Below, one piece after another: positions 36,921 to 45,105 of a DNA stretch of 64,000 nucleotides. The position numbers and the translations under genes are program-made. The notes under the pieces are model-generated. The model did no database searches. It had not been told where the DNA came from and saw only the letters and a program-made list of their open reading frames with translations. Each line of letters opens with the position of its first letter. Within the stretch, counting starts at the first letter, position 1. The stretch spans positions 124,001-188,000 of the forward strand of contig CAVYPA010000003.1 of the NCBI GenBank assembly GCA_963770295.1, read 5' to 3'. The stretch comes from AWTP1-13 sp963770295. GTDB lineage: Bacteria > Pseudomonadota > Alphaproteobacteria > Rhizobiales > Hyphomicrobiaceae.

Positions 36921-36949
36921 CTTATGGGCTGCGAGAGGATAGCTGTCAA
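36921..36949 (-). promoter_or_regulatory. sigma-70-type promoter of the argC leader
   Basis: Read on the minus strand, a perfect TTGACA (36949-36944) is followed by a 17-base spacer and CATAAG (36926-36921), four matches of six to TATAAT. It begins 37 bases after the MFS stop codon. The predicted start of transcription, about 36914, coincides with the first ATG of the Arg-rich leader frame. Confidence 0.7.
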
Positions 36950-36985
36950 TGGCCGGGGGGAGGCCAATGCCCGTTTGCGCGCCCG

Positions 36986-38233
36986 TCAACCGCGCGCCGG
37001 CGCCGGCAACATCGGCATCAGCAGGGCCGACAGCGGCACCGTGGCGAGGACGGTGACGGCAACGATCATCATTGCCGTGGTGACGCCGAAGCCATCGCCG
37101 ATCAGCCCGATCAAGGCGGGCATGGTGGCTGAAGCGGCAATGGCCCCCGTGTAGAAAATGCCGAAGGCGCGCGCGCGCCGTGCCGGAGCCACCAGTTCGG
37201 GCACCGTGCCGTAGAGCGCCGAGGACGTGCCATTGAGACCGATGCCGAGGAGCGGCATCACGGCGAGGCTGCCCGCCAAAGGCAAGGGCAGCAAGGCGAT
37301 GATGCCGATGGCGGTCAGCCCTTCGGTCAGGAGCACGGTGTTGAGAAGCCCAATGCGGGCCCCGAGATAGCCGCAGACCAGCTTACCCGCCGCCCCACCG
37401 ACGAACAGCAACGACAGCGCACCGCCGATGCTGGCGATCGAGGCCTCCTTGGCTTTGAACAGGAACGGCAGAAAGGTCAAAAAGCCGCTGCGACCCGCAC
37501 TGTCAATCATGGCGATGGCGAGCAGCAATGGGAAACCGCGCCGCGGCGGGCTCGCGCTTGCAGGTTGTGCCGCATCCGCCCGGTCGGCGGCATCATCCTC
37601 GTCCGGGCGCAACGGGGCGTTGGCCCCGGCCGGCGCCAACGCCAGCACGAGGGCGGCGCAGGCAATGCCAAGACCGCCGAGCACCCACAGCGCCTGGCGC
37701 CAGGGCATGGCGCCCAAGAGCAGCGCCGCCAGAATCGGCATGAGCATCTTGCCGAGGTCGCCGCTGAAATTATAGACGCCGAGCGCGGTGCGCGAGCGCG
37801 AACCTTGAAAGACGGCGGACACCAGGCTCGAGGCGATCGGGTGCTGCACGCTGGCGCCGATGCCGCCGAGGGCGAGCGCGGCCAGCAAACTGGCAAGACC
37901 AAGGCTAGCGCCAGCGAAGAGAAAACAAGTCCCCGATAGGATCGTGCCGCCGACCAACACCACAACCGGGCCACAGCGCTCGGCCAGCATCGAGGCGGGA
38001 ATCTGCAGCGCCGCCATGACGCCGGTATAGCTGGCGCGCAAAAGGCCAACCTCGGCGAAGCCGAGACCAAACTCGGCCTGCCAAACCGGCAACAGGACGT
38101 AGAGCAGGTCGGTGTAGCCGTCATGAAGAATGTGGGCGCTCGCCGCCGCGGCCAGCGTGCGTCGCTCGCGCGCTGCTGCACTTGATGGCGCCACGGCTGA
38201 TGGCGCCACGGCACGCGCGTGTCGGCTCGCCAT
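36986..38233 (-). CDS. MFS transporter, Fsr-like
   Basis: A 415-residue major facilitator permease with about twelve hydrophobic segments split by a hydrophilic central loop (LRPDEDDAADRADAAQPASA). Features include HDGYTDLLYVLLPVWQAEFG near the start and GIGASVQHPIASSLVSAVFQ, a motif seen in the fosmidomycin-resistance (Fsr) type of MFS exporters. Substrate is unknown; fosmidomycin-like or aromatic compound export is a guess from the subgroup. It follows trmD by three bases on the same strand. The argC promoter begins 37 bases past its stop. Confidence 0.82.
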   Translation of the reverse strand: MASRHARAVAPSAVAPSSAAARERRTLAAAASAHILHDGYTDLLYVLLPVWQAEFGLGFAEVGLLRASYTGVMAALQIPASMLAERCGPVVVLVGGTILSGTCFLFAGASLGLASLLAALALGGIGASVQHPIASSLVSAVFQGSRSRTALGVYNFSGDLGKMLMPILAALLLGAMPWRQALWVLGGLGIACAALVLALAPAGANAPLRPDEDDAADRADAAQPASASPPRRGFPLLLAIAMIDSAGRSGFLTFLPFLFKAKEASIASIGGALSLLFVGGAAGKLVCGYLGARIGLLNTVLLTEGLTAIGIIALLPLPLAGSLAVMPLLGIGLNGTSSALYGTVPELVAPARRARAFGIFYTGAIAASATMPALIGLIGDGFGVTTAMMIVAVTVLATVPLSALLMPMLPAPARG

Positions 38234-38236
38234 GGT

Positions 38237-38977
38237 TTAACAGTCCTCGCTGCCTGCGGAGCGCCGCCGGCGCCAAAGATCTGGGCGGCGCTCCTGGGTG
38301 ATGCGCTCGGCCTCGCTGCGGCGCCAGCGGGCGATGCGGGCGTGGTCGCCGCTGAGCAAGATTGCAGGGATGCTTCGGCCTTCCCATTCGCGCGGCCGCG
38401 TGAACTGAGGATATTCAAGCAGGTCCGCCGCGAAGCTCTCTTCGGCGAGCGAGAGAGGTTGGCCGACGACCCCGGGCAACAGCCGCACGACGGCGTCGAT
38501 CAGCACCATGGCGGGAAGTTCGCCGCCGGCAAGGACATAGTCCCCGATCGAGATCTCGCGCAAGTCGCGCGCGTCGATGACGCGCTGGTCAATCCCCTCG
38601 AAGCGCCCGGCAAGCAACAGCACGCCCGGCCCCTGGGACAGGCGCTGGGCAATGGCCTGCGTGAAACGCTCCCCACGCGGCGAAAGATAGATCGCCTCGG
38701 CCTCGGGGTGGCGGGCGCGCGCCTGATCGATGGCGGCGCCCACGACATCGGCGCGCAGGACCATGCCGGCCCCGCCACCGGTCGGAGCATCATCGACGTT
38801 TCGATGCCGGCCCAACCCGAAGGGACGCAGGTCGACGGTCTCCAAGCGCCAGCGCGCCTTGCGCAAGGCTTCCCCGCACAGCGAGGCGGCAAGCGGCCCC
38901 GGAAACAGCTCGGGGAAGAGGGTGAGCACGGTGGCGCACCAGGGCGTGGACGAGGCGGCTGGGCTTGGGGTCGACAC
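38237..38977 (-). CDS. trmD: tRNA (guanine-N1)-methyltransferase TrmD
   Basis: TrmD makes m1G37 in tRNAs that read CNN codons and prevents frameshifting. The 246-residue SPOUT enzyme has ATVLTLFPELFPGPLAASL, DDAPTGGGAGMVLRADVV, IYLSPRGERFTQAIAQRLSQ, LLAGRFEGIDQRVID, SIGDYVLAGGELPAMVLIDA and YPQFTRPREWEGRSIP. It is unusual in standing apart from rpsP-rimM, which are 30 kb away, and in being followed directly by an MFS gene rather than rplS. A few N-terminal residues before TVLTLFPE may belong to an alternative start. Confidence 0.96.
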   Translation of the reverse strand: MSTPSPAASSTPWCATVLTLFPELFPGPLAASLCGEALRKARWRLETVDLRPFGLGRHRNVDDAPTGGGAGMVLRADVVGAAIDQARARHPEAEAIYLSPRGERFTQAIAQRLSQGPGVLLLAGRFEGIDQRVIDARDLREISIGDYVLAGGELPAMVLIDAVVRLLPGVVGQPLSLAEESFAADLLEYPQFTRPREWEGRSIPAILLSGDHARIARWRRSEAERITQERRPDLWRRRRSAGSEDC

Positions 38978-39105
38978 GGCGGTGTGGCTCGCTGTTAAGC
39001 CGCTGGTTTCATTTTCTTCCCACGGCTTCTTCCCACGGCGGCCCCAACGACGGCAAGCCGGCCATCCCCTTGCGAGCCCCCACCCTCAAGCCAACGGGGC
39101 GGGCC

Positions 39106-39837
39106 TCAGCTGGGAGGGCCCAATGCGCGCCGAGCGAGCGCGTCCTCGATGTCGCGCACGTAGCGCTCGACGGCCTGCCGCGGGTCGGGCTGGCCGGTGA
39201 TCGGACGCCCCACGACAAGGTAGTCGGCGCCTGCCAGAATGGCGGCGCCGGGAGGGGTGATGCGTGCCTGATCGCCGGCGGCGTCGCCGGCGAGGCGAAT
39301 GCCGGGCGTGACGATGGCGATCCCCGGGCCAACCACGGCGCGCACCAGCGGCGCCTCGGCGCCGGCGGCGACGATGCCGTCGCAACCGGCGGCGTGGGCG
39401 AGACGGGCGCGACGGGTGACCAGGGCCTCGGGGGCGTCCCGCAAACCCTGTTCGCCGAGATCGGCCGCCGTCAGATTGGTCAGCATGGTCACAGCCAGGA
39501 CCCTGAGAGAGGTGCCGCTCTTGCCGGCCACGGCCGCGCGCAGGGTTTTGAGGTCGTGGCCATGCACGGTCAGGAACGTGGCCCCGGTGGCGGCGGCGTT
39601 GCGCGTTGCCCGCTCCACCGTGTTCTCGATATCGAGCAACTTCATATCGAGAAAGACCTGTTTGCCCTCGCCGCTGAGCGCGCGGGCAAAGTCGAGCCCG
39701 CCGCTCATGACGAGCTCGAGCCCAATCTTATAAAAGCCGATGGCATCGCCCAGGCACCGAACCAGCCCGCGTGCCTCCTCGACGTTTCCCGTGTCGAGCG
39801 CAACGATCAGCCGCTCCCGTGCCCCGATGCTCGCCAT
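39106..39837 (-). CDS. pyrF: orotidine 5'-phosphate decarboxylase
   Basis: PyrF converts OMP to UMP, the last step of pyrimidine nucleotide synthesis. The 243-residue protein starts MASIGARERLIVALDTGNV and has the catalytic DxKxxD motif in VFLDMKLLDIENTVERAT, then FLTVHGHDLKTLRAAVAG, VTPGIRLAGDAAGDQARI and the phosphate-binding end ADYLVVGRPITGQPDP. It is on the same strand as trmD but 128 bases upstream of it, with no obvious operon link. Confidence 0.96.
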   Translation of the reverse strand: MASIGARERLIVALDTGNVEEARGLVRCLGDAIGFYKIGLELVMSGGLDFARALSGEGKQVFLDMKLLDIENTVERATRNAAATGATFLTVHGHDLKTLRAAVAGKSGTSLRVLAVTMLTNLTAADLGEQGLRDAPEALVTRRARLAHAAGCDGIVAAGAEAPLVRAVVGPGIAIVTPGIRLAGDAAGDQARITPPGAAILAGADYLVVGRPITGQPDPRQAVERYVRDIEDALARRALGPPS

Positions 39838-39982
39838 GCCTGCCTCCGCCGCGTGCCGCCGTCACCCTCAACCCCAACGGCGCTGCCCCCGTCGCCATTT
39901 TGGACCCGACGCCGCCGCCAACACAAGCCGACCTGGCGCTTGCTCCTGGGGGTGACGCGTTTCGCTCCCCGCGGCGCACATC

Positions 39983-41215
39983 TTAGGGTCGCTCGCCGCG
40001 CAACAGCTTTGGCACCTCGCCCGTCACGCCCGCGGCTTCGGCCACGAGGAACTGTTTGAGGGGCGGAAGCTGATCGAGGACGGCGAGGCCGAAATCGCGC
40101 GCCGTGCGCAACAAAGTCCAGTCGTTGGAAAAGAGCCTGTTGAGGGCGTCGTAGGTGGCCGCCGACAGCGCCGAATCGAGCCGGCGCCAGCGCTCATAGC
40201 GCTCCAGGACGAGCTGAGCGCCGGTGTCGAGGCCGAGCCGGGCAGCATCGGCGATGACCTCGGTCAGGGCGGCGACGTCGCGCAGGCCGAGATTGAGACC
40301 CTGCCCGGCGATCGGATGGACGACGCGCGCCGCATCGCCGATGAGCGCAAAGCGCTCACCGACAAGGGCGCGGGCGAGATGCATGTCGAGCGGCCAGGCG
40401 GCGCGCGCGCCTACCGTCACGATCTCGCCCAGCCGGTAGTCGAAGCGCCTGGCGAGCTCGGCCCGGAAACCCGCCTCCTCGAGCGCCAGCAGCGCCTGCG
40501 CGCCCGCGCTTGCCTCCGTCCAGGTGATGCAGGAGCGATGGTGGGTCAACGGCAGGATGGCAAAGGGCCCGGATGGCAGAAAATGCTGGAGCGCGCGGCC
40601 ATGGTGCGGCCGGCTATGGCCGACGGTGGTGACGATGCCGGTTTGTGGGTAGCTCCAGCGAAGGATCTTGATACCGGCGTCGTCACGCAGGCGCGAGGCG
40701 CGACCATCGGCGCCGACCAGGAGGGGCGCGCGCAGGGTGGCGGTGGCGAGGCGGATGCTGACGCCGCCGGCGTCGGCGGCAAAGCTGTCAATCGGTGACG
40801 AGCCCATCAGAGTGACGGCCGGACGCGCCACCGCGGCCGCGACCAGGGCCTGCCGCAGCCGCTCGTTCTCGACGATGTAACTGGCGGGCTCGTCGGCCGC
40901 CAGCGTGTTGTCGTAGGACAGGAGAATGGGACGGATGGCATCGGACAGGCGCGAATCGGTAATGTCGATGGCGGCGACCGGCTGGGCGGCTTCCGCGATC
41001 GCTGGCCAGACGCCGAGAGTGGCAAGGAGCCGCTTGGAGGCGGCCGACAGGGCCGAGGCGCGAATGTCGCGGCCGCCCGCCGCGCTCAAGGCGCCGCGAT
41101 CGACAAGGGCGATGCGCGCGTCCGCTCCCAGCGCGTCGGCAAGCGCGCAGGCGAGCGCCAAACCGACGGTGCCCCCGCCGCCGATGGCCACATCAAAGAC
41201 GGCATCTGAACGCAT
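39983..41215 (-). CDS. UbiH/UbiF-family FAD-dependent ubiquinone hydroxylase
   Basis: A flavin monooxygenase of the UbiH/UbiF/VisC group that hydroxylates the ubiquinone ring. The 410-residue product (from ATG 41215) has the N-terminal FAD motif VAIGGGGTVGLALACALADA, the family DIRASALSAASKRLLATLGV, DG motif (LLVGADGRASRLRDDAGI) and the second FAD motif FALIGDAARVVHPIAGQGLN then LGLRDVAALTEVI. Which ring position it acts on cannot be told from sequence. The open frame extends 22 codons further upstream. It is divergent from tesB. Confidence 0.92.
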   Translation of the reverse strand: MRSDAVFDVAIGGGGTVGLALACALADALGADARIALVDRGALSAAGGRDIRASALSAASKRLLATLGVWPAIAEAAQPVAAIDITDSRLSDAIRPILLSYDNTLAADEPASYIVENERLRQALVAAAVARPAVTLMGSSPIDSFAADAGGVSIRLATATLRAPLLVGADGRASRLRDDAGIKILRWSYPQTGIVTTVGHSRPHHGRALQHFLPSGPFAILPLTHHRSCITWTEASAGAQALLALEEAGFRAELARRFDYRLGEIVTVGARAAWPLDMHLARALVGERFALIGDAARVVHPIAGQGLNLGLRDVAALTEVIADAARLGLDTGAQLVLERYERWRRLDSALSAATYDALNRLFSNDWTLLRTARDFGLAVLDQLPPLKQFLVAEAAGVTGEVPKLLRGERP

Positions 41216-41300
41216 GGGTTCCTTGTCCCGGCGCTTGACAGGGGCACGTGCGAGGCCTCCTCTGGCGCCAGCTTGACACATCTAGCTCAATAGGGGCGGC

Positions 41301-42206
41301 ATGGGCATGTCGGCCGAGAACCCGCCAGCGGCAAGCGCCGTCGACACGTTGCTCAGCATCCTCGACCTCGAAGCGCTCGAGGACAACCTGTTTCGCGGCC
41401 GCAGCCCCCAGCAGTCCTGGCAGCGCGTGTTCGGCGGCCAGACGCTGGGCCAGGGTCTGGTGGCGGCCGTGCGCACCGTCCCCCCGGAACGGGTGGCGCA
41501 TTCGTTACATGCCTACTTTTTGCTTCCCGGCGACCTCAACCGCCCCATCATCTACAGCGTCGAGCGCGTGCGTGACGGCGCGAGCTTCACCACCCGGCGC
41601 GTGACCGCCACCCAACACGGCCGGGCCATGTTTGTCATGAGCGTGTCGTTTCACAAACAGGAACAGGGCCTGGAGCACTACAGCACCATGCCGAAGGTGC
41701 CGCCGCCCGAGGACCTGCCGAGCGAACAGGACCTGAAGGCGCGCATACTAACCGAGCTGCCGGAGGTCATGCGCAAATACTGGGAACAGGAACGTCCCAT
41801 CGAGCTGCGTCCCTTGGATGTGTCGCGCTATTTCTCGCGCGAGAAGCGGCCGGCGGAGCAAATGGTGTGGCTGCGTGCCAGCGGCCGGCTGCCCGATGCC
41901 TTTCCGTTGCACCAGTGCGTGTTGGCCTACGCCTCGGACTTCTCCTTGCTCGACACGGCGCTTATTGCCCACGGCAAACTGATGTTCGACAAGGACATCC
42001 AGCTTGCGAGCCTGGACCATGCCCTGTGGTTCCACCGGCCATTTCGGGCGGACGAGTGGCTGCTCTATGCGCAAGACAGCCCTTCGAGCCACGGCGCGCG
42101 GGGGTTTTGCCGCGGTAGCCTATTTACGCGAGATGGCGTGCTTGTTGCCTCCGTCGCCCAGGAAGGCCTGACGCGCGCGCGGCAGTCGGCCTTCGTGCCG
42201 CGCTAA
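41301..42206 (+). CDS. tesB: acyl-CoA thioesterase II
   Basis: TesB hydrolyses acyl-CoAs with a double hotdog fold. The 301-residue protein has LEDNLFRGRSPQQSWQRVFG, GGQTLGQGLVAAVRTVP, HSLHAYFLLPGDLNRPIIYS, VERVRDGASFTTRRVTATQ and, in the second half, SLDHALWFHRPFRADEWLLY with the catalytic Asp, then SPSSHGARGFCRGSLFTRDG with the partner residues. Length is close to E. coli TesB (286). It is followed by glnK but the sigma-54 promoter between them indicates separate regulation. Confidence 0.95.
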   Translation: MGMSAENPPAASAVDTLLSILDLEALEDNLFRGRSPQQSWQRVFGGQTLGQGLVAAVRTVPPERVAHSLHAYFLLPGDLNRPIIYSVERVRDGASFTTRRVTATQHGRAMFVMSVSFHKQEQGLEHYSTMPKVPPPEDLPSEQDLKARILTELPEVMRKYWEQERPIELRPLDVSRYFSREKRPAEQMVWLRASGRLPDAFPLHQCVLAYASDFSLLDTALIAHGKLMFDKDIQLASLDHALWFHRPFRADEWLLYAQDSPSSHGARGFCRGSLFTRDGVLVASVAQEGLTRARQSAFVPR

Positions 42207-42318
42207 CGGGCAAACGGGCATTTTTGCCTAAATTATGGGCACGCCGACGCAAGCGGCAGGGGACCCCTGAGACGGCGTTCCTTGTGTGTTTTCAGATACT
42301 TAGATGAGATGTGCGCAG

Positions 42319-42335
42319 TTGGCACGCCTCTTGAC
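42319..42335 (+). promoter_or_regulatory. sigma-54 promoter of glnK-amtB
   Basis: TTGGCACG, four bases and TTGAC reproduce the -24/-12 consensus TGGCACG-N4-TTGCA except for the C of the -12 GC, which is A. Position, 88 bases before glnK, and gene function agree with NtrC/RpoN control of ammonium uptake. A CGCCGC/GCGGCG inverted repeat lies in the resulting leader (about 42349-42366). Confidence 0.65.
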
Positions 42336-42422
42336 TATTAACCCTCGCGCCGCCGAGCGAGCGGCGTGTGATGCCGCATGCTCAGATCACGGGCAGGGCG
42401 GCCGGAGCACAAGGGGAACCAA

Positions 42423-42761
42423 ATGAAGCTCGTAACGGCCATTATCAAGCCGTTCAAGCTCGAGGAAGTCCGCTCGGCGCTGACCGATCTCGGGCTACAA
42501 GGTATGACCGTAACCGAAGTCAAGGGTTACGGGCGGCAAAAGGGGCACACGGAAATCTACCGCGGCGCCGAATACGCGGTCAGTTTCTTGCCCAAGATCA
42601 AGATCGAAGTGGTGGTGCCGGAAGGCACCGTGGACAAGGCCGTCGAGGCCATCGTGCGCACCGCCCGCACGGGGCAGATCGGGGACGGCAAAATTTTTGT
42701 CTCGCCGATCGAGCACGCCGTCCGTGTCCGTACGGGCGAAACCGACGACAGCGCCATCTGA
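42423..42761 (+). CDS. glnK: nitrogen regulatory PII protein
   Basis: PII senses 2-oxoglutarate, ATP/ADP and glutamine (through uridylylation) and controls targets including AmtB. The 112-residue protein begins MKLVTAIIKPFKLEEVRSAL, has the T-loop GRQKGHTEIYRGAEYAVSFL with the uridylylation Tyr in EIYRGAEY, the B-loop RTARTGQIGDGKIFVSPIE and the C-loop VRVRTGETDDSAI. Location directly before amtB supports the name glnK over glnB. It is preceded by a sigma-54 promoter. Confidence 0.96.
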   Translation: MKLVTAIIKPFKLEEVRSALTDLGLQGMTVTEVKGYGRQKGHTEIYRGAEYAVSFLPKIKIEVVVPEGTVDKAVEAIVRTARTGQIGDGKIFVSPIEHAVRVRTGETDDSAI

Positions 42762-42814
42762 CGGTGGCGCCCAGCAACCATCAAGCCCGCCGCATTCTCT
42801 TGGAGGCACCACTC

Positions 42815-44281
42815 ATGTCATTAGGTACGTCACGCCGAATTGCCACGCTGGCAGTCGCGGCGTTCATTCTCTGCCTTGCCGCCGCATCGGCTTTTGCGCA
42901 AACGCCCGCGCCGCCCACCCCCAACAAGGGCGACGTCGCCTGGATGCTGACGGCGTCCGTCCTCGTTCTGTTGATGACGGTGCCTGGACTTGCGCTTTTC
43001 TACGGCGGCTTGGTGCGCACCAAGAATATGCTGTCGATGTTGATGCAGGTTTTCTTTGTTGTTTGCCTCGTCTGCATCATCTGGGTTGTCTACGGCTATA
43101 GCCTCGCCTTTTCCGAGGGCGGCTCGCTCAATGCCTACGTCGGCGGCCTGTCCAAGGCTTTCCTAGCCGGCGTCACGCCGAAGTCCACGGCCGAGACGTT
43201 CACCGATGGCGTGGTAATCCCCGAGTATGTTTACATCTGCTTCCAGATGACCTTTGCCTGCATCACGCCGGCGCTGATTGTCGGGGCGATGGCGGAGCGC
43301 ATGAAATTCTCAGCGCTCGTCCTGTTCATCCCACTCTGGGTGACGTTCGTCTATTTCCCCATCGCGCACATGGTCTGGTATTGGGCTGGCCCGGCGGCCA
43401 CCGTCGGCGCCGCCAAGACGCTGGCTGCGGCCACCGGCGATGCCAAGGCCGCGGCGCAGGCCGCCATGGATGCGGTGACGGCCAACGCCGGCCTTGCCTT
43501 CGGCTGGGGCGCACTCGACTTCGCCGGCGGCACGGTGGTGCACATCAATTCGGGCATCGCCGGGCTGATGGGCGCCCTGCTGGTCGGCCGTCGCGTCGGC
43601 TACGGCAAGGAGGCGATGCCGCCGCACTCGCTGACCATGACGCTGGTTGGTGCGGCGCTGCTGTGGGTCGGCTGGTTCGGCTTCAATGCCGGCTCGGCGC
43701 TCGAGGCGGGCGGCACGGCGGCTCTGGCCATGATCAACACCTTTGTCGCCACGGCCGCGGCAGCGTTGGCTTGGATGTTCGCCGAGAAGGTCGCCAAGGG
43801 CAAACCCAGTTTGCTCGGCGGCGCCTCGGGGGCGGTTGCGGGTCTCGTCGCGGTCACGCCGGCGGCCGGCTTTGCCGGGCCGATGGGGGCCATTGTGCTC
43901 GGGATCGTCGCCGGCTTCGTGTGCATGTTCTTCTGCTCGGCCATCAAGAATGCGCTGGGCTACGACGATGCGCTCGACGTTTTCGGCGTGCACTGCATCG
44001 GCGGCATTGTCGGCGCCCTCGGCACGGGAATCCTGGCAGCGCCGATCCTGGGCGGCACCGGCGTGTTCGACTATACGACCGGCAAGGTCGGCGATTACGA
44101 CATGCTTGCCCAGTTCATCACGCAGGCCAAGGCCGTCTGCCTGACGCTGATTTGGTCGGGCGTCGGTTCGTTCATCCTGTTCTCGATCGTCAAGATGGTC
44201 GTCGGGCTGCGGCCGGGGACCGATCAGGAGCGCGAAGGCCTCGACCTCGTCGATCACGGTGAGCGCGCCTACAACTACTAA
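42815..44281 (+). CDS. amtB: ammonium transporter AmtB
   Basis: AmtB conducts ammonium/ammonia across the inner membrane and is gated by GlnK. The 488-residue product has a cleavable signal peptide (ATLAVAAFILCLAAASAFAQ), then eleven expected membrane segments. Conserved sites are visible: DVAWMLTASVLVLLMTVPGL, FYGGLVRTKNMLSMLMQ, WGALDFAGGTVVHINSGIAG with the first pore His, WFGFNAGSAL, and FGVHCIGGIVGALGTGIL with the second pore His. ATG at 42815 follows TTGGAGGCACC. It ends just before a strong terminator. Confidence 0.97.
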   Translation: MSLGTSRRIATLAVAAFILCLAAASAFAQTPAPPTPNKGDVAWMLTASVLVLLMTVPGLALFYGGLVRTKNMLSMLMQVFFVVCLVCIIWVVYGYSLAFSEGGSLNAYVGGLSKAFLAGVTPKSTAETFTDGVVIPEYVYICFQMTFACITPALIVGAMAERMKFSALVLFIPLWVTFVYFPIAHMVWYWAGPAATVGAAKTLAAATGDAKAAAQAAMDAVTANAGLAFGWGALDFAGGTVVHINSGIAGLMGALLVGRRVGYGKEAMPPHSLTMTLVGAALLWVGWFGFNAGSALEAGGTAALAMINTFVATAAAALAWMFAEKVAKGKPSLLGGASGAVAGLVAVTPAAGFAGPMGAIVLGIVAGFVCMFFCSAIKNALGYDDALDVFGVHCIGGIVGALGTGILAAPILGGTGVFDYTTGKVGDYDMLAQFITQAKAVCLTLIWSGVGSFILFSIVKMVVGLRPGTDQEREGLDLVDHGERAYNY

Positions 44282-44913
44282 GAGGCGTGGGTTTTGCGGC
44301 GGGGACGGCGCTCCACTGGTCCCGCTGCTTGCCGCGAGCACGCGACTTCCCGGTACGTGCTCTGAGCGCCCGGAGTTCCTACTCCGGGCGCTTTTCTGTT
44401 GCTTGGGCCCGCCACGATCAGGACGCTGCCGCGGCGCGCCCTCGCCAACAGGCGCAAAAGATGCGAGCGCTGCAAGGCAACGCAGCCGGCGGTGGCCGCG
44501 TAGCCGGTGTCGGCCACGTGCATGAAAATGGCGCTGCCGCGGCCCTGGATCCGCGGACAGGCGTTGTGATCGAGAGTGACGATGAGGTCGTAGAGCCTAT
44601 CGCTCCGCCAAAGCTTCTCGGCGCTCGCCCGATAGGGATGGCGGACCCACCGATTATAGTTGCGATCCCCGACGGCGTCGCACCAACCGTCCCATGCATT
44701 GAGAGGTCGCACGGGCAAGCCCGTGCGCGGCCGAGGTAATCGGTCGGCGCGATAGAAGACCTCGCGCAGTCGCCAGCGTCCGATCGGCGTGGCACCGTCG
44801 CCCTCCCGCTTGTGCGCACGGCAGCCGCTGGCGCCCAGCGCGCACGCCACCGTCATGCCTCCCCAAGCGAGCTGCCCGCGCGTGGCCGCGGGCGAGCGCA
44901 CCGCAACCCGCAT
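44278..44913 (-). CDS. YkuD-type L,D-transpeptidase
   Basis: An L,D-transpeptidase-like protein (211 residues from ATG 44913) of the short cytoplasmic-looking subgroup. It contains CRAHKREGDGATPIGRWRLR, WCDAVGDRNYNRWVRHPY, RLYDLIVTLDHN and the catalytic block SAIFMHVADTGYAATAGCVA with His and the nucleophilic Cys in the HxxD...GCV pattern. The conserved part ends at RRGSVLIVAG; the following 40 residues run across the amtB terminator and overlap amtB's stop by four bases, so they are probably non-essential read-on. Peptidoglycan cross-linking is the family role, but no signal peptide is obvious, so the exact role is unsure. Confidence 0.8.
   Translation of the reverse strand: MRVAVRSPAATRGQLAWGGMTVACALGASGCRAHKREGDGATPIGRWRLREVFYRADRLPRPRTGLPVRPLNAWDGWCDAVGDRNYNRWVRHPYRASAEKLWRSDRLYDLIVTLDHNACPRIQGRGSAIFMHVADTGYAATAGCVALQRSHLLRLLARARRGSVLIVAGPSNRKAPGVGTPGAQSTYREVACSRQAAGPVERRPRRKTHAS
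44366..44395 (+). terminator. rho-independent terminator of glnK-amtB
   Basis: GCGCCCGGAGT (44366-44376) and ACTCCGGGCGC (44381-44391) form an 11-pair perfect stem with a TCCT loop, followed by TTTTCTGTT. It begins 85 bases after the amtB stop. It lies inside the 3' end of the convergent L,D-transpeptidase frame. Confidence 0.93.
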
Positions 44914-45028
44914 CGTTGCCGCCTTAGGCACCAGTTTTGCACGCTTATGTTTCAAAGCTCCTGCCTTAGCGATATCGCCGACAATCTATGTTTCCACCCT
45001 TAATCTGGTGCTAGAGTATAGCCCTTCA

Positions 45029-45090
45029 TTGAGAACCCCATACTGCCGAGAACCCACATATCACCGAGAACCCACATATCCCGAGAACCA
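45029..45090. repeat. 17-18-base direct repeats upstream of a response regulator
   Basis: CCGAGAACCCACATATCA (45046-45063) is followed by CCGAGAACCCACATATC (45064-45080), then CCGAGAACCA (45081-45090); a diverged copy TTGAGAACCCCATACT precedes them (45029-45044). The last copy ends 15 bases before the regulator's ATG. They may be binding sites or slippage products. Confidence 0.85.
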
Positions 45091-45105
45091 ACGGAGCCGA
45101 TCAGC

